From: Cornus controversa
Taxonomy: Eukaryota; Streptophyta; Magnoliopsida; Cornales; Cornaceae
DNA length: 64,000 bases
Assembly: GCA_026545225.1 (NCBI GenBank)
Contig: CM048848.1
Location: 48,578,306 to 48,642,305, forward strand
Reading direction: 5' to 3'
Shown one piece after another: positions 1-12,185 of this stretch; position 1 is the stretch's first letter, and the number at the start of each line of letters is the position of its first letter. The position numbers and the translations under genes were made by a program. The notes under the pieces are model-generated. The model ran no database searches, was not told where the DNA came from, and was given only the letters and a program-made list of their open reading frames with translations.

Positions 1-1100
1 TATATATATTTTGGTCTTTTCAAAAGAAATAATTTATTTAACATAGTTAACTTTTTTTGGGTCTTGGAAAAAGAGAGAATTTTTTTTTTGATTAATTTTT
101 TTCGAGTATTTTTTTTTGATTCGATCAAAAGAAACCAAAAAGATTAAAAATAAGAGGCAAATAAGATGTCTGAAAGAGTAATTTAGTATTTTAAAAAAAA
201 AATTAATCATTCACATTTGAAATGTTAGAAGTGACATTTTTTCTATCATTCTCATAAGCTTTGTGTCTTGTTCGGTGATTCAATTTAAATGAGACAATCA
301 TTTTCCTAAATAATTACACCATCTCAAGCAGGAACGAAATTTAAATTTTAAAAGTACATGACAGTTAACAAAATTAGCCTCCAACCTTAATTACCAATCA
401 ACTTTCACTCAAAACATTTAACAAATAAGTCCGAAATCACAATATGCAATGTCCATAGTTTACCATGCTCTCTGTCACAAGGTTGAATTTCAATTCAATT
501 TTTTTTGCTAGTGATGGTACTAAGTCAGCATGCTCTTTGTCACACGTCGAAATGACTATATATATATATATATATCTATATATATATATTGATTGTCATT
601 TATGTGACCCTAAACTGATTTTAGAGTGTATATTGTCACACGTAACCAAGTAACCAACCCATAGTGAAACCGAAACACAAGTAACTAAACAACTGTTCTT
701 TATACAACACAGGTTTTAATGGAGAGATTAGTGTATTTCAAGTGCTAAGAGAGAATGAAGCAATTAAGATAACTGAATCGGGTTTTAAATTATTATGTTT
801 TCTTAGAAAAACAAAAGATGTGGTGAGGATTACTCTCAACATAAATATCAAATAAGAAAAATTTGTAAATCCCCTTGCATAGTTTGGCTGCAGCTACCGT
901 GGATGTAAAATTACTACTTTATCCTTCATGAGAAAAAAACAACAAATTACAAAAATAGAAAAGAAAAAGTTTCCAAACTCCGCAGCTAATTATTTATTAC
1001 TATTATTTTTTAATTAAAAATTTTTTTTTTACAACAAACTCCCTTAAAGTATTTTCGACCCAAAAAACCTCCTTATCTTTAAGAAGTATAAAAAAAATTC
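1..1100. other. AT-rich intergenic DNA, no gene recognised
   Basis: The stretch is AT-rich with homopolymer runs and a short (AT)n tract near 556-590. The only open frame is short and encodes low-complexity Tyr/Ile runs from the microsatellite, so I do not call a gene. No transposon ends were recognised here. Confidence 0.6.
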
Positions 1101-1537
1101 TCCAATTAAATGACAATCAAGTTTTCATTAATTTGTAATGTAAAATTACTAAAGTGCCCCTAGTAATAAAATTTAGAACCACTCTATCAAAAAATTTTTT
1201 TTACCGCAAATAGGTTCGGAGACATGAGAGTTTATAATTAGATTATACATGTTTTTTATATTTGATTTTAAAGTAGATAGAACAATATCTCTGCTACGGA
1301 ATGCTCCTGCCAAAGTTCTAATTTCAATCAAATAAACTATATGTAATAGGATTAACATCTCAATCAAATAGCTTGTTATATGAAAACAACTTAAATCAAA
1401 TAGCTTACTGTTATTAGCAATGAATTGCAAGCTTTCCATATGCATTGATAGTTGATTTTACTCACCATTGGAATGATTCAAGCCAAGACTACAAGTTTAT
1501 CACAAGCACTTCACTTCATTCACTTCTCTTCACCCAC
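1101..1537 (-). repeat. Duplicated 3' flank of an RLP gene
   Basis: Two parts align by eye with the region downstream of the intact RLP gene: about 1120-1300 with 38420-38590, and about 1320-1537 with about 39230-39431. The block ends exactly at a broken RLP C-terminus (next entry), so it is the remains of another RLP gene copy in the same orientation. The material between the two parts in the intact locus is missing here. Confidence 0.65.
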
Positions 1538-1613
1538 TAAAGCCTTTGTATTGGATTTCTGTAAACTCCTCTTTGTGTTATTCTTCTCAGGAAACTCAAT
1601 CCATATGTTTGTA
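1538..1613 (-). pseudogene. C-terminal remnant of a receptor-like protein gene
   Basis: Read on the minus strand, this 76-bp piece matches the last ~25 codons and the stop of the intact RLP at 39432-42479, including the terminal Arg-Asn-Pro-Ile-x-Arg-Leu-stop. Relative to the intact copy, an Arg codon has become TGA and a one-base deletion shifts the frame just after it. Upstream coding sequence is gone: at 1614 the DNA switches abruptly to Rep-A. It is a dead fragment showing that at least one more RLP gene once lay about 38 kb away in the same orientation. Confidence 0.7.
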
Positions 1614-3882
1614 GGTATATTTCCTCCACCAAATAAAGCCTCCCATGGACCCGCACCAAGAGATAAACCATCTACACCAATCACTTATACACAACAGAAA
1701 TAAGTGTACACAAATAATGTAATCTACCAAAATCTGCCCTCAAACAAAAACCATCAGATCTCAACTACAAAGCATCTATATACTACAATATAAACGTAAA
1801 TCTCATTTTTATTTTTTATATACATTTTTAATTAATAATTAACCACATGATTACTTTCTTTCAACATCTATAGCTTTACAAGGTTTGGTAATTTGCATTT
1901 TCATAAACTTCTCATCACTCTAAAAATTTATCTTGACCAAATTTAATTTAGGGCAAATTACAAAAAATTCTCCCAAACTATTGAGATTTTACAAAAACCC
2001 CCTTTCAATTGGAAAAAAAAAAAAAAAAGAACCTTAAAACTATAAAATGTTAACAAATCAGGACATTACAATCTTTTGGCCTTTTGTTGGGTGGGTAAAA
2101 TGACTTATCCACCCTCAAAATATGTAATATTAGTATATAAATCAAAGAAAAATAGAAAATTTGAAATTATTAAAAACCTAATATGAGATGACATTTCATT
2201 AATTTGGCTACCTTTCTTGGACAACTTCACAACTCTCAACTCTCATGACTTAACACCCTCAACTCTCTCACCACTCTCAACCTCATACAACTCTAGTTTT
2301 ATAAGATTAAATAGACATGGGTATGGAATGTGTCCGACACTTTTGATTAGACATGCACCTCAAAAGTATATCATATAACTTAATTTTATTATATTATTGT
2401 TTTAAGAAGAGTGAAATGTCTATATTGGACAGTATGTTATATAAAGACATTATTTTAGCCTAAAAAAATAGAATAAATATATTTAAATATTTGATAGTGT
2501 CTCTATGTCCTTTTATTTTCGAATTTGACATGTCTAACGCTTGGACATGTACCCACACCCAACACACATATCCGAGTCCGTGTAACATAAAGTCATCACA
2601 TAGCTTCGAGAAGGACCTCTGCATTCGCGACAACTTGCCTCTTCCCATGCTCCATACAGCAAGGAATTTCTTCTCAAGGTATTCCAAGTTCTCAAAAGAA
2701 ACTTAAGATTGGGAGGTCAAGCTTGAGGAGGATACATGTCACACCCCTAAGTTGAGGTTAGGGTATTTCTGCCCTTTCACTCAACCTGTAATTGACTTAA
2801 TATCACAATAATCATAATCGAATCCACAACATAATCATAAAATTAATAATATCTTAACACAACCTGATCTCATAATGTTCCATATAAAAGAAGTAACGAC
2901 CATAACATATGTTTGATCATATGACAGAACCAACTGATATCCAGAAAATTCAATACAATCAAATCAAAGTGATTCATCTATAACAACCCTTACTACAAAA
3001 GTTTGTCTCAAAAACTGAAATAAAAGAAAACAATAACAAGGATCCACTAGAACAATCCTCACATGAAATCCTCCTCCAATACGCTATAGATGCTAATTTC
3101 ACACACCTGAAATGTGGGAAAAATAAGGGGTGAGCTTAACCACTATACTTCAGCAACTAGTACAATGAATTAGTTAATATAGATAATCATACGGTGCATT
3201 AATTTATGAAAAATGAAAGTATCTTCAACATCTTCAAGTACTTAACAATAAACTAACATGATATTGAGATTTCATCTCCTACTCCAACTCAAACATTTCA
3301 AGTATATTGGCCAATACGGAGTGCACCCTAAAAGTATGTTCGTGATGTACTTAAACTGAATGATTTTTTAACAAGTTTAGCACATCGCCTCATTAGACCT
3401 AACTTCCATTTAATCAATCTATATTCATGATAAGAATCCTTACAAGAGATCACTAGATACAATATATCCTAAAATGTGGAGGAACAATAATACAACTAAA
3501 GCTCTAACATGGAGTTAACAAGTACGAACCATGCCCAAATCATAAGATAAGTGATGTGGAGGGATACACACACTCCAAACCGGAGAAACACATACACTTT
3601 ACACAAAATGAGTAATATGGAGGGATACACGATCCACATCGGATGGACCCTCAACTCCATCGTAAAAATGAGTAATGTGGAAGGACACACACTCGTTGCC
3701 AGAAGGACTCAGAACTCCATGCTGGAGGAACATATACACACTCCATGAAAATATAAGTAATGTGGAAAGACACACACTCTGCTCTAGAGGGACCCACAAC
3801 TCCACGCTGGAGGGACACATACACATTCCAGTAATCTCAGCCATCACCACTCACCCCCCCCCCCACACACACACACACACTT
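1614..3882. repeat. Rep-A copy 1 (unclassified long repeat)
   Basis: This matches Rep-A copy 2 (20470-21912 continuing at 32013-33034) and, in its first ~1.1 kb, copy 3 (44672-45840). It includes the string TGTCACACCCC near 2738, which resembles a plant LTR start, but the homology runs through it, so it does not mark the repeat edge. It ends in a C-run followed by (CA)n, as copy 2 does. Copy 1 lacks the ~168-bp MITE present in copies 2 and 3. No coding sequence was recognised, so the class of the repeat is unknown. Confidence 0.65.
3550..3835. repeat. Degenerate tandem repeat inside Rep-A
   Basis: About three diverged units of roughly 90-105 bp repeat the phrases 'taatgtgga(g/a)gga(c/t)acacac' and 'ccacaactcca(c/t)gctgga'. 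The equivalent array in Rep-A copy 2 lies at 32700-32985. Open frames here on both strands are artefacts of the repeat. Confidence 0.6.
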
Positions 3883-4285
3883 GAACTCTTGACGTTTTGT
3901 TTGATTTTAAAATAAAACTTCTAAAAATTATATTATTATATGATTAAATTAACTATTTTAAAGTAGTATAGTGTACATATATTTACCGTGTATATATATA
4001 TATTATTTAAATTTGTGAAGGGTGAGACTCAAAACAACAACAAAATTCCTTTTCAAAAAATTGTTATTCATTTGTAGAGCAGGAAAAAGTAGAGAATCAT
4101 TGTGATAAAGATTTACTTCATGGATGTTCGTGATATTTGATTTATAATATTTCTCTTTTCTTGTCGTGAAAAGAAAAATCTAAACTAAAATAATGCATTA
4201 TAGAAAAGGACAATTGTGGTATAAAAATGTAAAAATCAAGTATAGTATGATTTAGGGACTCTTTCGTAATCTCATTTTAAACAAA
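3883..4285. other. AT-rich spacer, nothing recognised
   Basis: Begins after the (CA)n tract of Rep-A copy 1. It holds AT-rich sequence with no open frame, TIR or clear duplicate elsewhere in the window. Confidence 0.4.
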
Positions 4286-5036
4286 AAAAGGAGTGGAGTG
4301 CCTAAGGAGAGTAGTCGAGCGTTGATATCAACAGCCTATATATAGTCCTCTAATGTATCTTTTGACGAGGGAATTTTAAGCAATGGCCTTATACTATGAT
4401 GGGAATGCATCCTATAATCTAAAAGGAAAATGTGATACACCATTTTTTTTCTTTTTGGACAAGGACCCACCAATCTTTGTTTTCGTCATGAAGAGAAGTG
4501 TTGAAGTTCCTACCAATACAATGTCCTAATTTTTTATAGGGTAAATTACTCTAACCTTCCTTGAGATTTTGTTTAATTATCCTTGGATTAAAGTTCTAAA
4601 TATATGGTGATCAATCTTCCCTGAGATTTGGTTGACTTTACTCCGGGTACTTCTGTCGTTAATTGATATTCAATTCCGTTAAAGTTAATTAGAATAAAAA
4701 ACCAAATTGTTAAAACTATCTTCAGAACCATATGTTTTCATTAGTTGGCACATAGAAAGAGTACCCCCATTGGAATGGGGGGATCCATGTTCTTAAACCC
4801 TATTGTGCTGCTCATGTTGTGTGTGTGTATACAATAGTATTTATACATTTAAAATTATAATTATTAGAGAAGTAAAATTATAATTATTATAAAAGTAATG
4901 ACCAAAATTTAAGAGCACAAGTCATGTGAGCACCGAAGAGAATTTTGAGATCAACAGTATTTAATTTTAATATTTCTAATATTCTTCCCTTTTATAGCAG
5001 CCATGTGAATTGAGATTGTACTATGGTTACCCAAAT

Positions 5037-5068
<32 letters not shown>

Positions 5069-5217
5069 ACCTACTCCAATGCTTGCGGTTCAAACCCTAT
5101 AAAGCAATTCATGAATTATATGAAACAAACTGCAACAAATGTAAAAATAAACTATATGCAAAATGATTAATATCTCAAACATCTTGACAGTTATTAGATA
5201 GCCCCATATATATATTA
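4286..5217. repeat. Second duplicate of RLP-distal flanking DNA
   Basis: 4330-4540 aligns with 36930-37140. About 4930-5215 aligns with 37200-37490 and with 39000-39290, including a CAA-rich tract (5036-5069) and the phrase 'caaaccctataaagcaattcatg'. Homology stops abruptly at about 5217, where block X1 begins. This is DNA that normally lies beyond the 3' end of the RLP gene. Confidence 0.6.
5036..5069 (+). repeat. (ACA)n trinucleotide microsatellite
   Basis: About eleven perfect ACA/CAA units. A shorter, interrupted version occupies the equivalent place at 37300-37325 in the duplicated flank. Confidence 0.85.
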
Positions 5218-6734
5218 TGGGGCTGTATTCTCCTATTGTAACAAGAAATTATTTAGCGTCATTAATGCTTTGAGTGTTTTCTTGCGTGAAACAGGCTCCA
5301 AAGTTATTGTATCATTAATTGATTAGATGAATACAATACATTGAATCTTAATTGATTAAATAAGTACAATGCATTAATTTTTTAATACTATTGAAAAACT
5401 AAATGTTTTGAAAAAAATAAATAATGTACATAAAATATATTGTTAAATTAATAAGTTATTAATGTATTTATATATTACTATCTCGCTTAATTAATAGAAT
5501 TTATGTGATCCCAATGCTATTAATTTATAGAGGTTATCGATACCTAGTTCCTACTATACCACAAATCATTATTGTGTTGATGGTTCCTTTTATTTACTTT
5601 GATCTGCCATGCTAAATAACAATGTAGCTTCCTGTTTTGGCTTCAAAATCATTTATTTAATTAGTTTTTGTGACGTATCTTTTTGTAATAGACAATCTTC
5701 GGTGTCAAAAAAATACATAATCAATTTGTAATATTTTATTTATATTCATGTAATTGAAGAATCAGAGTGAGCATAGTGTTCTACACCAAGCATCCATATG
5801 ATCTTCAAAGACATGAAGCTTGAATCTTCGAAAAAAGGCATCAATGCATTGAACAATAATTTGATCAATTGAAATTTTCAGATGGTTTCAATTGCATGTG
5901 AGTATCATTGGTCAAGTATAAGAGTCACGTAGTCCAGGTAAAGTAGTGAGAACACATATATTTCGAAATTGGAGGTTTCAATTTTGAAAAATAGGATTTT
6001 TTAGCAAATTTTTAAAACTTTCAAGGATGGACTAGTCCAGCTCAAACTTTGAAATATCCCCCAGAAAATTTCGCGCATGAGGTGGCCAGTCTCATACACA
6101 AAACCTGAGGAATATTAACCACTGATAGCAACAAGCATAGATGCAAAAGACAGAAATAGAATTATTGCTAAAAGCTGAACAGAAATCCCATTGAATTGAA
6201 ATAATTGATAAATAAATAATTAAATTCTGGTAATACAATTTGGAAGTCCCGTAACCCAAGGACCCCTTAACCAAAAAGAATAAAAGTTTAACACTTAAAT
6301 TGAAATCCAAAACCAAAACATCTACATGAGTTCATAGTTTTACTCCTAAAGAAAAAGTAGATTCCTACCCTGAGACTGGTGAGAGTAGATGTCTGTCACA
6401 GCCCAACCCTAGTACTCTATCCTCGCGGGGGAAACTGCTTGGGACCTGAAATATCAACAAAGTGGGTTAAACCTACGAGCAAGTTCTATCTACTACATCC
6501 CAATCAGAGAATCAATATACATACCCTCAATGTGAGGGACACAAGAGATAAATATACGTGCAACCCCTCATATTATTCCTTATTCAGTTCATACTTTTAA
6601 AGATACAAATCATCTCATATATTTCCTCAATAACCCTTACAATGTAAAAACGATCCCCTTCTTTATGTTCACAAATAAAGATACATATGTATGCATTTTA
6701 TTAAATCTATGCAATCGTGATATGTCAATTATAA

Positions 6735-6945
6735 TGCATGAATACATTAATAGGTATGGCGATCCTGACACGCCGGGCAATCCTTACATGCCAAATAAAA
6801 AGTATAGATACCTTATTAGGTATGGGCGATCCTGACACACCGGGCAATCCTTACATGCCAAATAAAAAGTATATAGATACCTTATTAGGTATGGGCGATC
6901 CTGACACGCCGGACAATCCTTACATGCCAAATAAAAATACAAATG
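6735..6945. repeat. Tandem repeat inside the solo LTR (3 units of ~65 bp)
   Basis: Three near-identical units contain 'ggtatgg(g)cgatcctgacac' followed by 'caatccttacatgccaaata'. Short open frames in this interval only translate the repeat. Confidence 0.8.
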
Positions 6946-7309
6946 CATTCCCAATATGAAATAACAAATAAACAAGATGCATTATAATTTTTAATTTGCA
7001 CAGACTACAAATTTGAATTATCTGATATGCAATTATCACCATATGATAAATCATTCACAAGTGAACCTTAATCAAGTATCCCATGTGCATTTATATATAA
7101 AAATAAATACAATCGATTAATCAAAATAACCTAACATCCATTAGAGAAAACAATTTCCCAAACCAACCTCCAATGCACTCAAATCTCCGAGGGAATCTAA
7201 ACCTACTCTTATCTAGGTTTCTGGGCCTATTCTTCTTCTAAGAACACTAAGAAAACATTCTGGAATTTTCTGTAATTAAAAAATATTTTTAATAAACCAA
7301 AGAAGGTGA

Positions 7310-7770
7310 AAATCCAACTTTTAGGCACTTTAAAAATTAATTGAACACCAAGGGAAGCTCAATTTGAGGTGAAAATTTAAACCCAATGTCATTTAATCTC
7401 TAAACAGTTACAGAAAAATTTTGGGAATTTTTAAAATTTCAGAAGTATTTTCTAAAATTACAGAAAGTGAAAAACCCAGCTTTTGGACACTTTAAAATTC
7501 AATTGAACAACAAGGAAAGATCATTTTGAGTTTAAACTTTAAACCCAAGTGTATTTAACCTCCAGAGAGTTACAGTAAAAATTTTGGAATTTTTGGAGTT
7601 GTAAAAGTATTTTCTAAAATTACAAAAAGTGAAAAAGACAGCTTTTGGGTATTTTTAAAAATTATTTGGACAACAAGGGAAAATTTTTTTGAGTTGAAAA
7701 TTTAAAATTAAGTGTATTTAACATCCAATATCATACAATAAAATTTTCAGAATTTTTGGAATCACGAAAG
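7310..7770. repeat. Diverged tandem repeat inside the solo LTR (3 units of ~160 bp)
   Basis: Three units share 'gtgaaaa(a/t)ccagcttttggacac', 'ttgaacaacaagggaaa' and 'acagtaaaaattttggaatt'. They are more diverged than the 65-bp array. Confidence 0.6.
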
Positions 7771-7849
7771 TATTTTTAAAAAATGATTTTTCAAATTTTC
7801 AAATTTTTCCAAAAATTTCAAAAATTCAAAAAAAATATCAAAATATATC

Positions 7850-8095
7850 GGAATGGGCCCATAATGGACCCAGTGGTGGGCCCCCGCGAGTGGGGCCCAA
7901 ACATGTCCTTCCCGGCGCCGGCCCCAAGCGCCAGCCAGGCGCGTGGGGAAGTGCCCTGCGCTGGGGCTTCTTCCCCAGCGCGTCCAACAGCGCGCACAGC
8001 GTGCTGCCGGCGACGGTCCGGCCTCCTTCGGCCACCGTTCGCCTCCATTTTTGCGCCGTTCTTCTCCTCTCGACGCCGTCTACCTATTGGTGCAA
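7850..8095. promoter_or_regulatory. CpG-rich island inside the solo LTR
   Basis: This is the most GC- and CpG-rich stretch in the window, with runs such as CCGGCGCCGGCC, inside very AT-rich DNA. In long plant LTRs such a patch often lies near the promoter and transcription start. Overlapping open frames on both strands arise from lack of AT-rich stops and are not called genes. A promoter role is inferred from position only. Confidence 0.35.
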
Positions 8096-10244
8096 AAAGC
8101 CCCATCCGAAACAGCCCGAATCAAAAACCCCCAATTCACAAGTTCTAGGGTTCTTCGCAAAATTCAAAAATTTAAAACCAAATTATTCACGATCTGTTTT
8201 CCCTAGTATTCAGAGTTGTTTACAAGATAATCCCAACACAGTGGGTTCACAATTTAACATTTATTTACTTACAATTTTCATGCATAAATAATTTCTTTCT
8301 TAACACAATATACATATACATGAATACATATGCATATAACCTTACATGAACAAAATCAATCTAATCTATATACAATCATCACAGTTAAATCTCACAAAAT
8401 TTATCAATAACAGAAAAAAAATAAACATACGATTAACAACAACTTTTTAATATAATTAAATTCTCAAACCTAGATTATGCATACGGATTCAAGGGCGAAG
8501 AGAAGAATTAAACTTGCCTTTTTCCTGACAAATCAACTTGTTCACCCGATCGTCACTCCCTTCTCTCTTTCGTTTACTCTCTCTTAGTTTTGTGCGTAAA
8601 ACAACAGCAAACCCTAATTTCTTCTTCTTTTCTTTTCCTTTTTGTCTTAATTATTCTTTTATTGATTTTCCTAAAACTAATTAAAATCAAATTAATAATA
8701 CTAACAATAGCAATAATAATATTATTTCAACCCTAGGCCCATTACTTTAAACATAACCTTAGCCCACTCATACTAGCCCAAATTCCTCCCTAGCCTAACC
8801 CAAAACATTTAAATAAAATAACACACAATTAATATCAATTCACATAAAATGATAAAATGCATGTGTAAAAGACAAGCAACTCACCTACAATGATAATTTA
8901 TATATAAAAAAATATTTCACATGAATTAATAAAATAAAGTAATAATGTAAAGAGATTAAATTGACACCTAAATTTTCCGGGGTATTACAAACTTGGACAG
9001 GTCCAAGAGGTCTCAGGACTTCAAATTTTAATAGGCAGAAGCCTAAACCAGTCCAGCTATGGGTTGGACCATACCAAGCCTTCTAATGGCGCATTTTGGC
9101 TCTACAGTGTCCTGTTTTAAGTGAATTTTGACTCTAAAATTTTCTTAAATTTTGGGATTTGTTTTCTAATGATTTTAAAATTGATTTTCAAGAAAAATTA
9201 GGATTTTTAACATCTCTAAAAACCTCATATGATTTCTCTCTCAAAAAGTTGTAAATACACATTAAAAAGATTATTTTATAAAGAGAGAAAGCATAAAGAT
9301 ATTTTTAGGACAGAAAATTCTTTTTTTATATTTCTTTGAGAGATCACACACATATATACAAAATGAGTGATTTAGGATGTGTCTCTCTATTTGCTTGATC
9401 AATCATTTGAAGACTGCTTCAGAAATTTCTTATTGATCAAGACTATTGGATTGTTTGGTTTCTTTTATAATTGTTCGTTGGTGGGGAATGAGCAGAAGAT
9501 CGCACTACGAAGGGAACATAATATTTTCTGAGTGTTCGTGTTCGTGTGAGTTATGCTGTACGAAAATGGTTCAGTTAATTATATTAATCCTTAGACCTAG
9601 AGGGGGTGAATAGGTCTTTTTGCCCAACTTTTATGATTGATTAATTTACCTAGAACAATTAACAGTTATGCATCCCAACCAATTACAAAATAAATAAAGA
9701 AAGTAAGGAAAGTTAGAGATGATACCAAAAATTTTACATGAAAACTCTAGGAAGGGAAAAACCACGGGGGTGAGGCAGACGCCTCTAGAGAAACCAATCC
9801 ACTATCTCAAAACAAAGTACAACAAACTCTGTCCCAAACTCACACACACTCCACTTAGATAAGAACTTGATGCGGAACGCTTCAAGCATACTTTTGTGAC
9901 TCTTCGTCCAATTACTGCAGACTCCTAACTAACGTCACAATCCTTTCAGGAAGGTAGCTGAAAGAACACAAATACTCTGCAAGTATTTTGTTACTTTCAT
10001 AGTGATCATTTCTCCTCCTCTTTAAATAAAAATAAGTAGTATCAAGGAACCATCATTATTGCTCTGATCAAACTATGCAGAGTGATGATTTCTTTTAAGA
10101 ATCATGTGTGTTGTGAATGTAGAGTCATTTAAATGTCTTACAAAAAAGATGTTAGTGCAGTGTGCATTGTGTGTGAGAATTACGTGAATGGTGGGCTAAT
10201 GAAATTTGGGTGAATGAAGGCATGCAGTAATTGTTGACCAAAAA

Positions 10245-12185
10245 TTTATGGGGCTGTATATATTCCCCCATTGTAATAAGAAATTATTTAGCGTCAGTAA
10301 TGGTTTGAGTGTTTTCTTGCGTGAAACGGGCTCCAAAGTTGTTGTATCATTAATTAATTAAATGAGTACAATGCATTACATTTTTAATACTATTGAAAAA
10401 CTAAATGTTTTAAAATAAATAAATAATGTACATAAAATATTTTGTTAAATTAACAAGTTATTAATTTATTTATAAATTACTATCTCGCTCAATTAATAGA
10501 ATTTATGTGATCCCAACACTATTAATTTATAGAGGTTATCGATACCTAGTTCCTACTATACCACAAATCATTATTGTATTGATGGCTCCTTTAATTTACT
10601 TTGATTTGACATGCTAAATAACAAGGTAGCTTCCTATTTTGGCTACAAAATCATTTATTTAATTAGTTTTTGTGACATATCTTTTTGTAATAGGCAATCT
10701 TCGGTGTCAAAACTATACATGATCAATTTGTTATCTTTTATTTATATTCCTGTAATTGATCATGTAGTTGAAGACTCAGAATGAGCATAGTATTCTACAC
10801 CAAGCATCCATATGATTTTCAAAGGCATGAAGCTTGAATCTTCAAAAGAAGACATCAATGCATTGAACAATGATTTGATCAATTGAAGTTTTTAGATGGT
10901 TTCAATTGCATGTGGTTATCATTGGTCAAATATGAGAGTCACATAGTTTAAGTAAAGTGGTGACAACACATATTTCGAAATAGGAGGTTCTGACTTTGAA
11001 AAGTAGGATTTGTTAGCAAATTTTTAAAACTTTCAAGGTCAGACCGGTCCAGCTCAAACCTGGACTGGTCCAAGAGGTCTCAGGATTTCGAATTTTAATA
11101 GGCAAAAGTATGGACCGGTCCAGGTATGGGTTGTACCGGTCCAAGCCTTCTGATGGCGGATTTTGGCTTTGTAGTGTCCTATTTTGACCGGATTTTGACT
11201 CTGAAATTTTCTTAAATTTTGAAATTCGTTTTCTAATGATTTTAAAACTAATTTTCAAGGAAAATTAGAATTTTAACATCCATAAAAATCTCATATGATT
11301 TCTCTCTCAAAAAGCTATAAATACACATTAAAAAGATTATTTTCTAAAGAGAGAAAGCATAGAGATATTTTTAAGACAAAGAATTTTTTGTTTATATTTC
11401 TTTGAGATATCACACACATATATATATAATGAGTGATTTAGGATGTGTCTCTCTATTTGCTTGATCAATCATTCAAAGACTGCTTCAGCAATTTTTTATT
11501 GATCAAGACTACTGTATTGTTTGGTTTCTTCTACAACTGTTCGTTGGTGAGAAAGGAGAAGAAGATCACACTATGAATGATACATAATACTACCAGAGTG
11601 TTCGTGTTCTTTTGAGTTATGTTGTACGAAAATTGTTCAGTTAATTTAGCATGAGATGTTATTCCTTAGACCTAGGGGGTGAATAGGTCTTCTTCCCCAA
11701 CTTTGATGAGTGATAAATTTATCCACAACAATTAACAATTATGCATCCTAATCAATCACGAAATAAATAAAACAAGTAAAGAAACATAAAGATGACACCA
11801 GGAATTTTACATAGAAATCCTAGGAAGGGAAAAACCACGGGGGTGAGATAGACGCCTCCAGAGAAACCAATCCACTATCTCAAAATAAAGTATAACAAAC
11901 TCTGTCCCAGACTCACACCCACCCCACTCAGATAAGAACTTGATGCGGAACGCCTCAAGCTTACTTTTGTGACTCTTCGTCTAATTATTGCAAACTCCCG
12001 ACTAAGGTCACAATCCTTTTAGAAATGTAGCTGAAAGAACACAAATACTCTGCAAGTATTTTGTTTCCTTCATAGTGATCATTTCGCCTCCTCTTTAGAT
12101 AAAAACAAACTGTATCAAGGAACTATCACTGCTGTTCTGATCAAACTATGTAGACTGGTGATGCCTTTTGAGAATCCATTGATCA
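10245..12185. repeat. Block X2, second copy of the X duplication
   Basis: Collinear with X1 and lacking the solo LTR, so it shows the pre-insertion state of that site. The direct orientation and the gap of only ~150 bp suggest a tandem duplication. The content resembles non-coding LTR-retrotransposon DNA; no gag or pol motif was found. Confidence 0.6.

Larger units (their letters stand above)
6050..8989 (-). mobile_element. Solo LTR of a large-LTR retrotransposon (2940 bp)
   Basis: The segment starts TGAAATATCCCCC and ends GGGGTATTACA, giving TG...CA termini. It is flanked by a perfect 5-bp target duplication AACTT at 6045-6049 and 8990-8994. Block X2 shows the uninterrupted site near 11050. 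Reading on the minus strand gives a TGTAATACCCCGG start, typical of long plant LTRs, so I assign the minus strand tentatively. It has no gag/pol, PBS or second LTR, so a solo LTR left by unequal recombination is the simplest reading; a Ty3-type origin is a guess. Confidence 0.75.
5218..10095. repeat. Block X1, first copy of a direct duplication, split by a solo LTR
   Basis: 5218-6049 plus 8995-10095 aligns collinearly with X2 (10245-12185). Shared landmarks are 'ggggctgtat' at the left end, the text around 'gggggtgaataggtct' (9600 and 11686), and 'gaaaaaccacgggggtgag' near 9757 and 11832. These phrases are common in plant LTR-retrotransposon DNA, but I cannot name the family. No coding domain was seen. 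Confidence 0.6.

Noticed and set aside
3496-3884. Open frames on both strands across 3496-3884 and again at 32610-33003
   Set aside because: They translate the same ~100-bp tandem repeat in Rep-A. The translations are repetitive and have no protein-family character.
7783-8291. Overlapping open frames of 65-133 codons on both strands in the GC-rich patch
   Set aside because: They exist because the CpG-rich patch of the solo LTR lacks AT-rich stops. Several frames are open on both strands at once, none has recognisable domains, and they end where the GC content drops.
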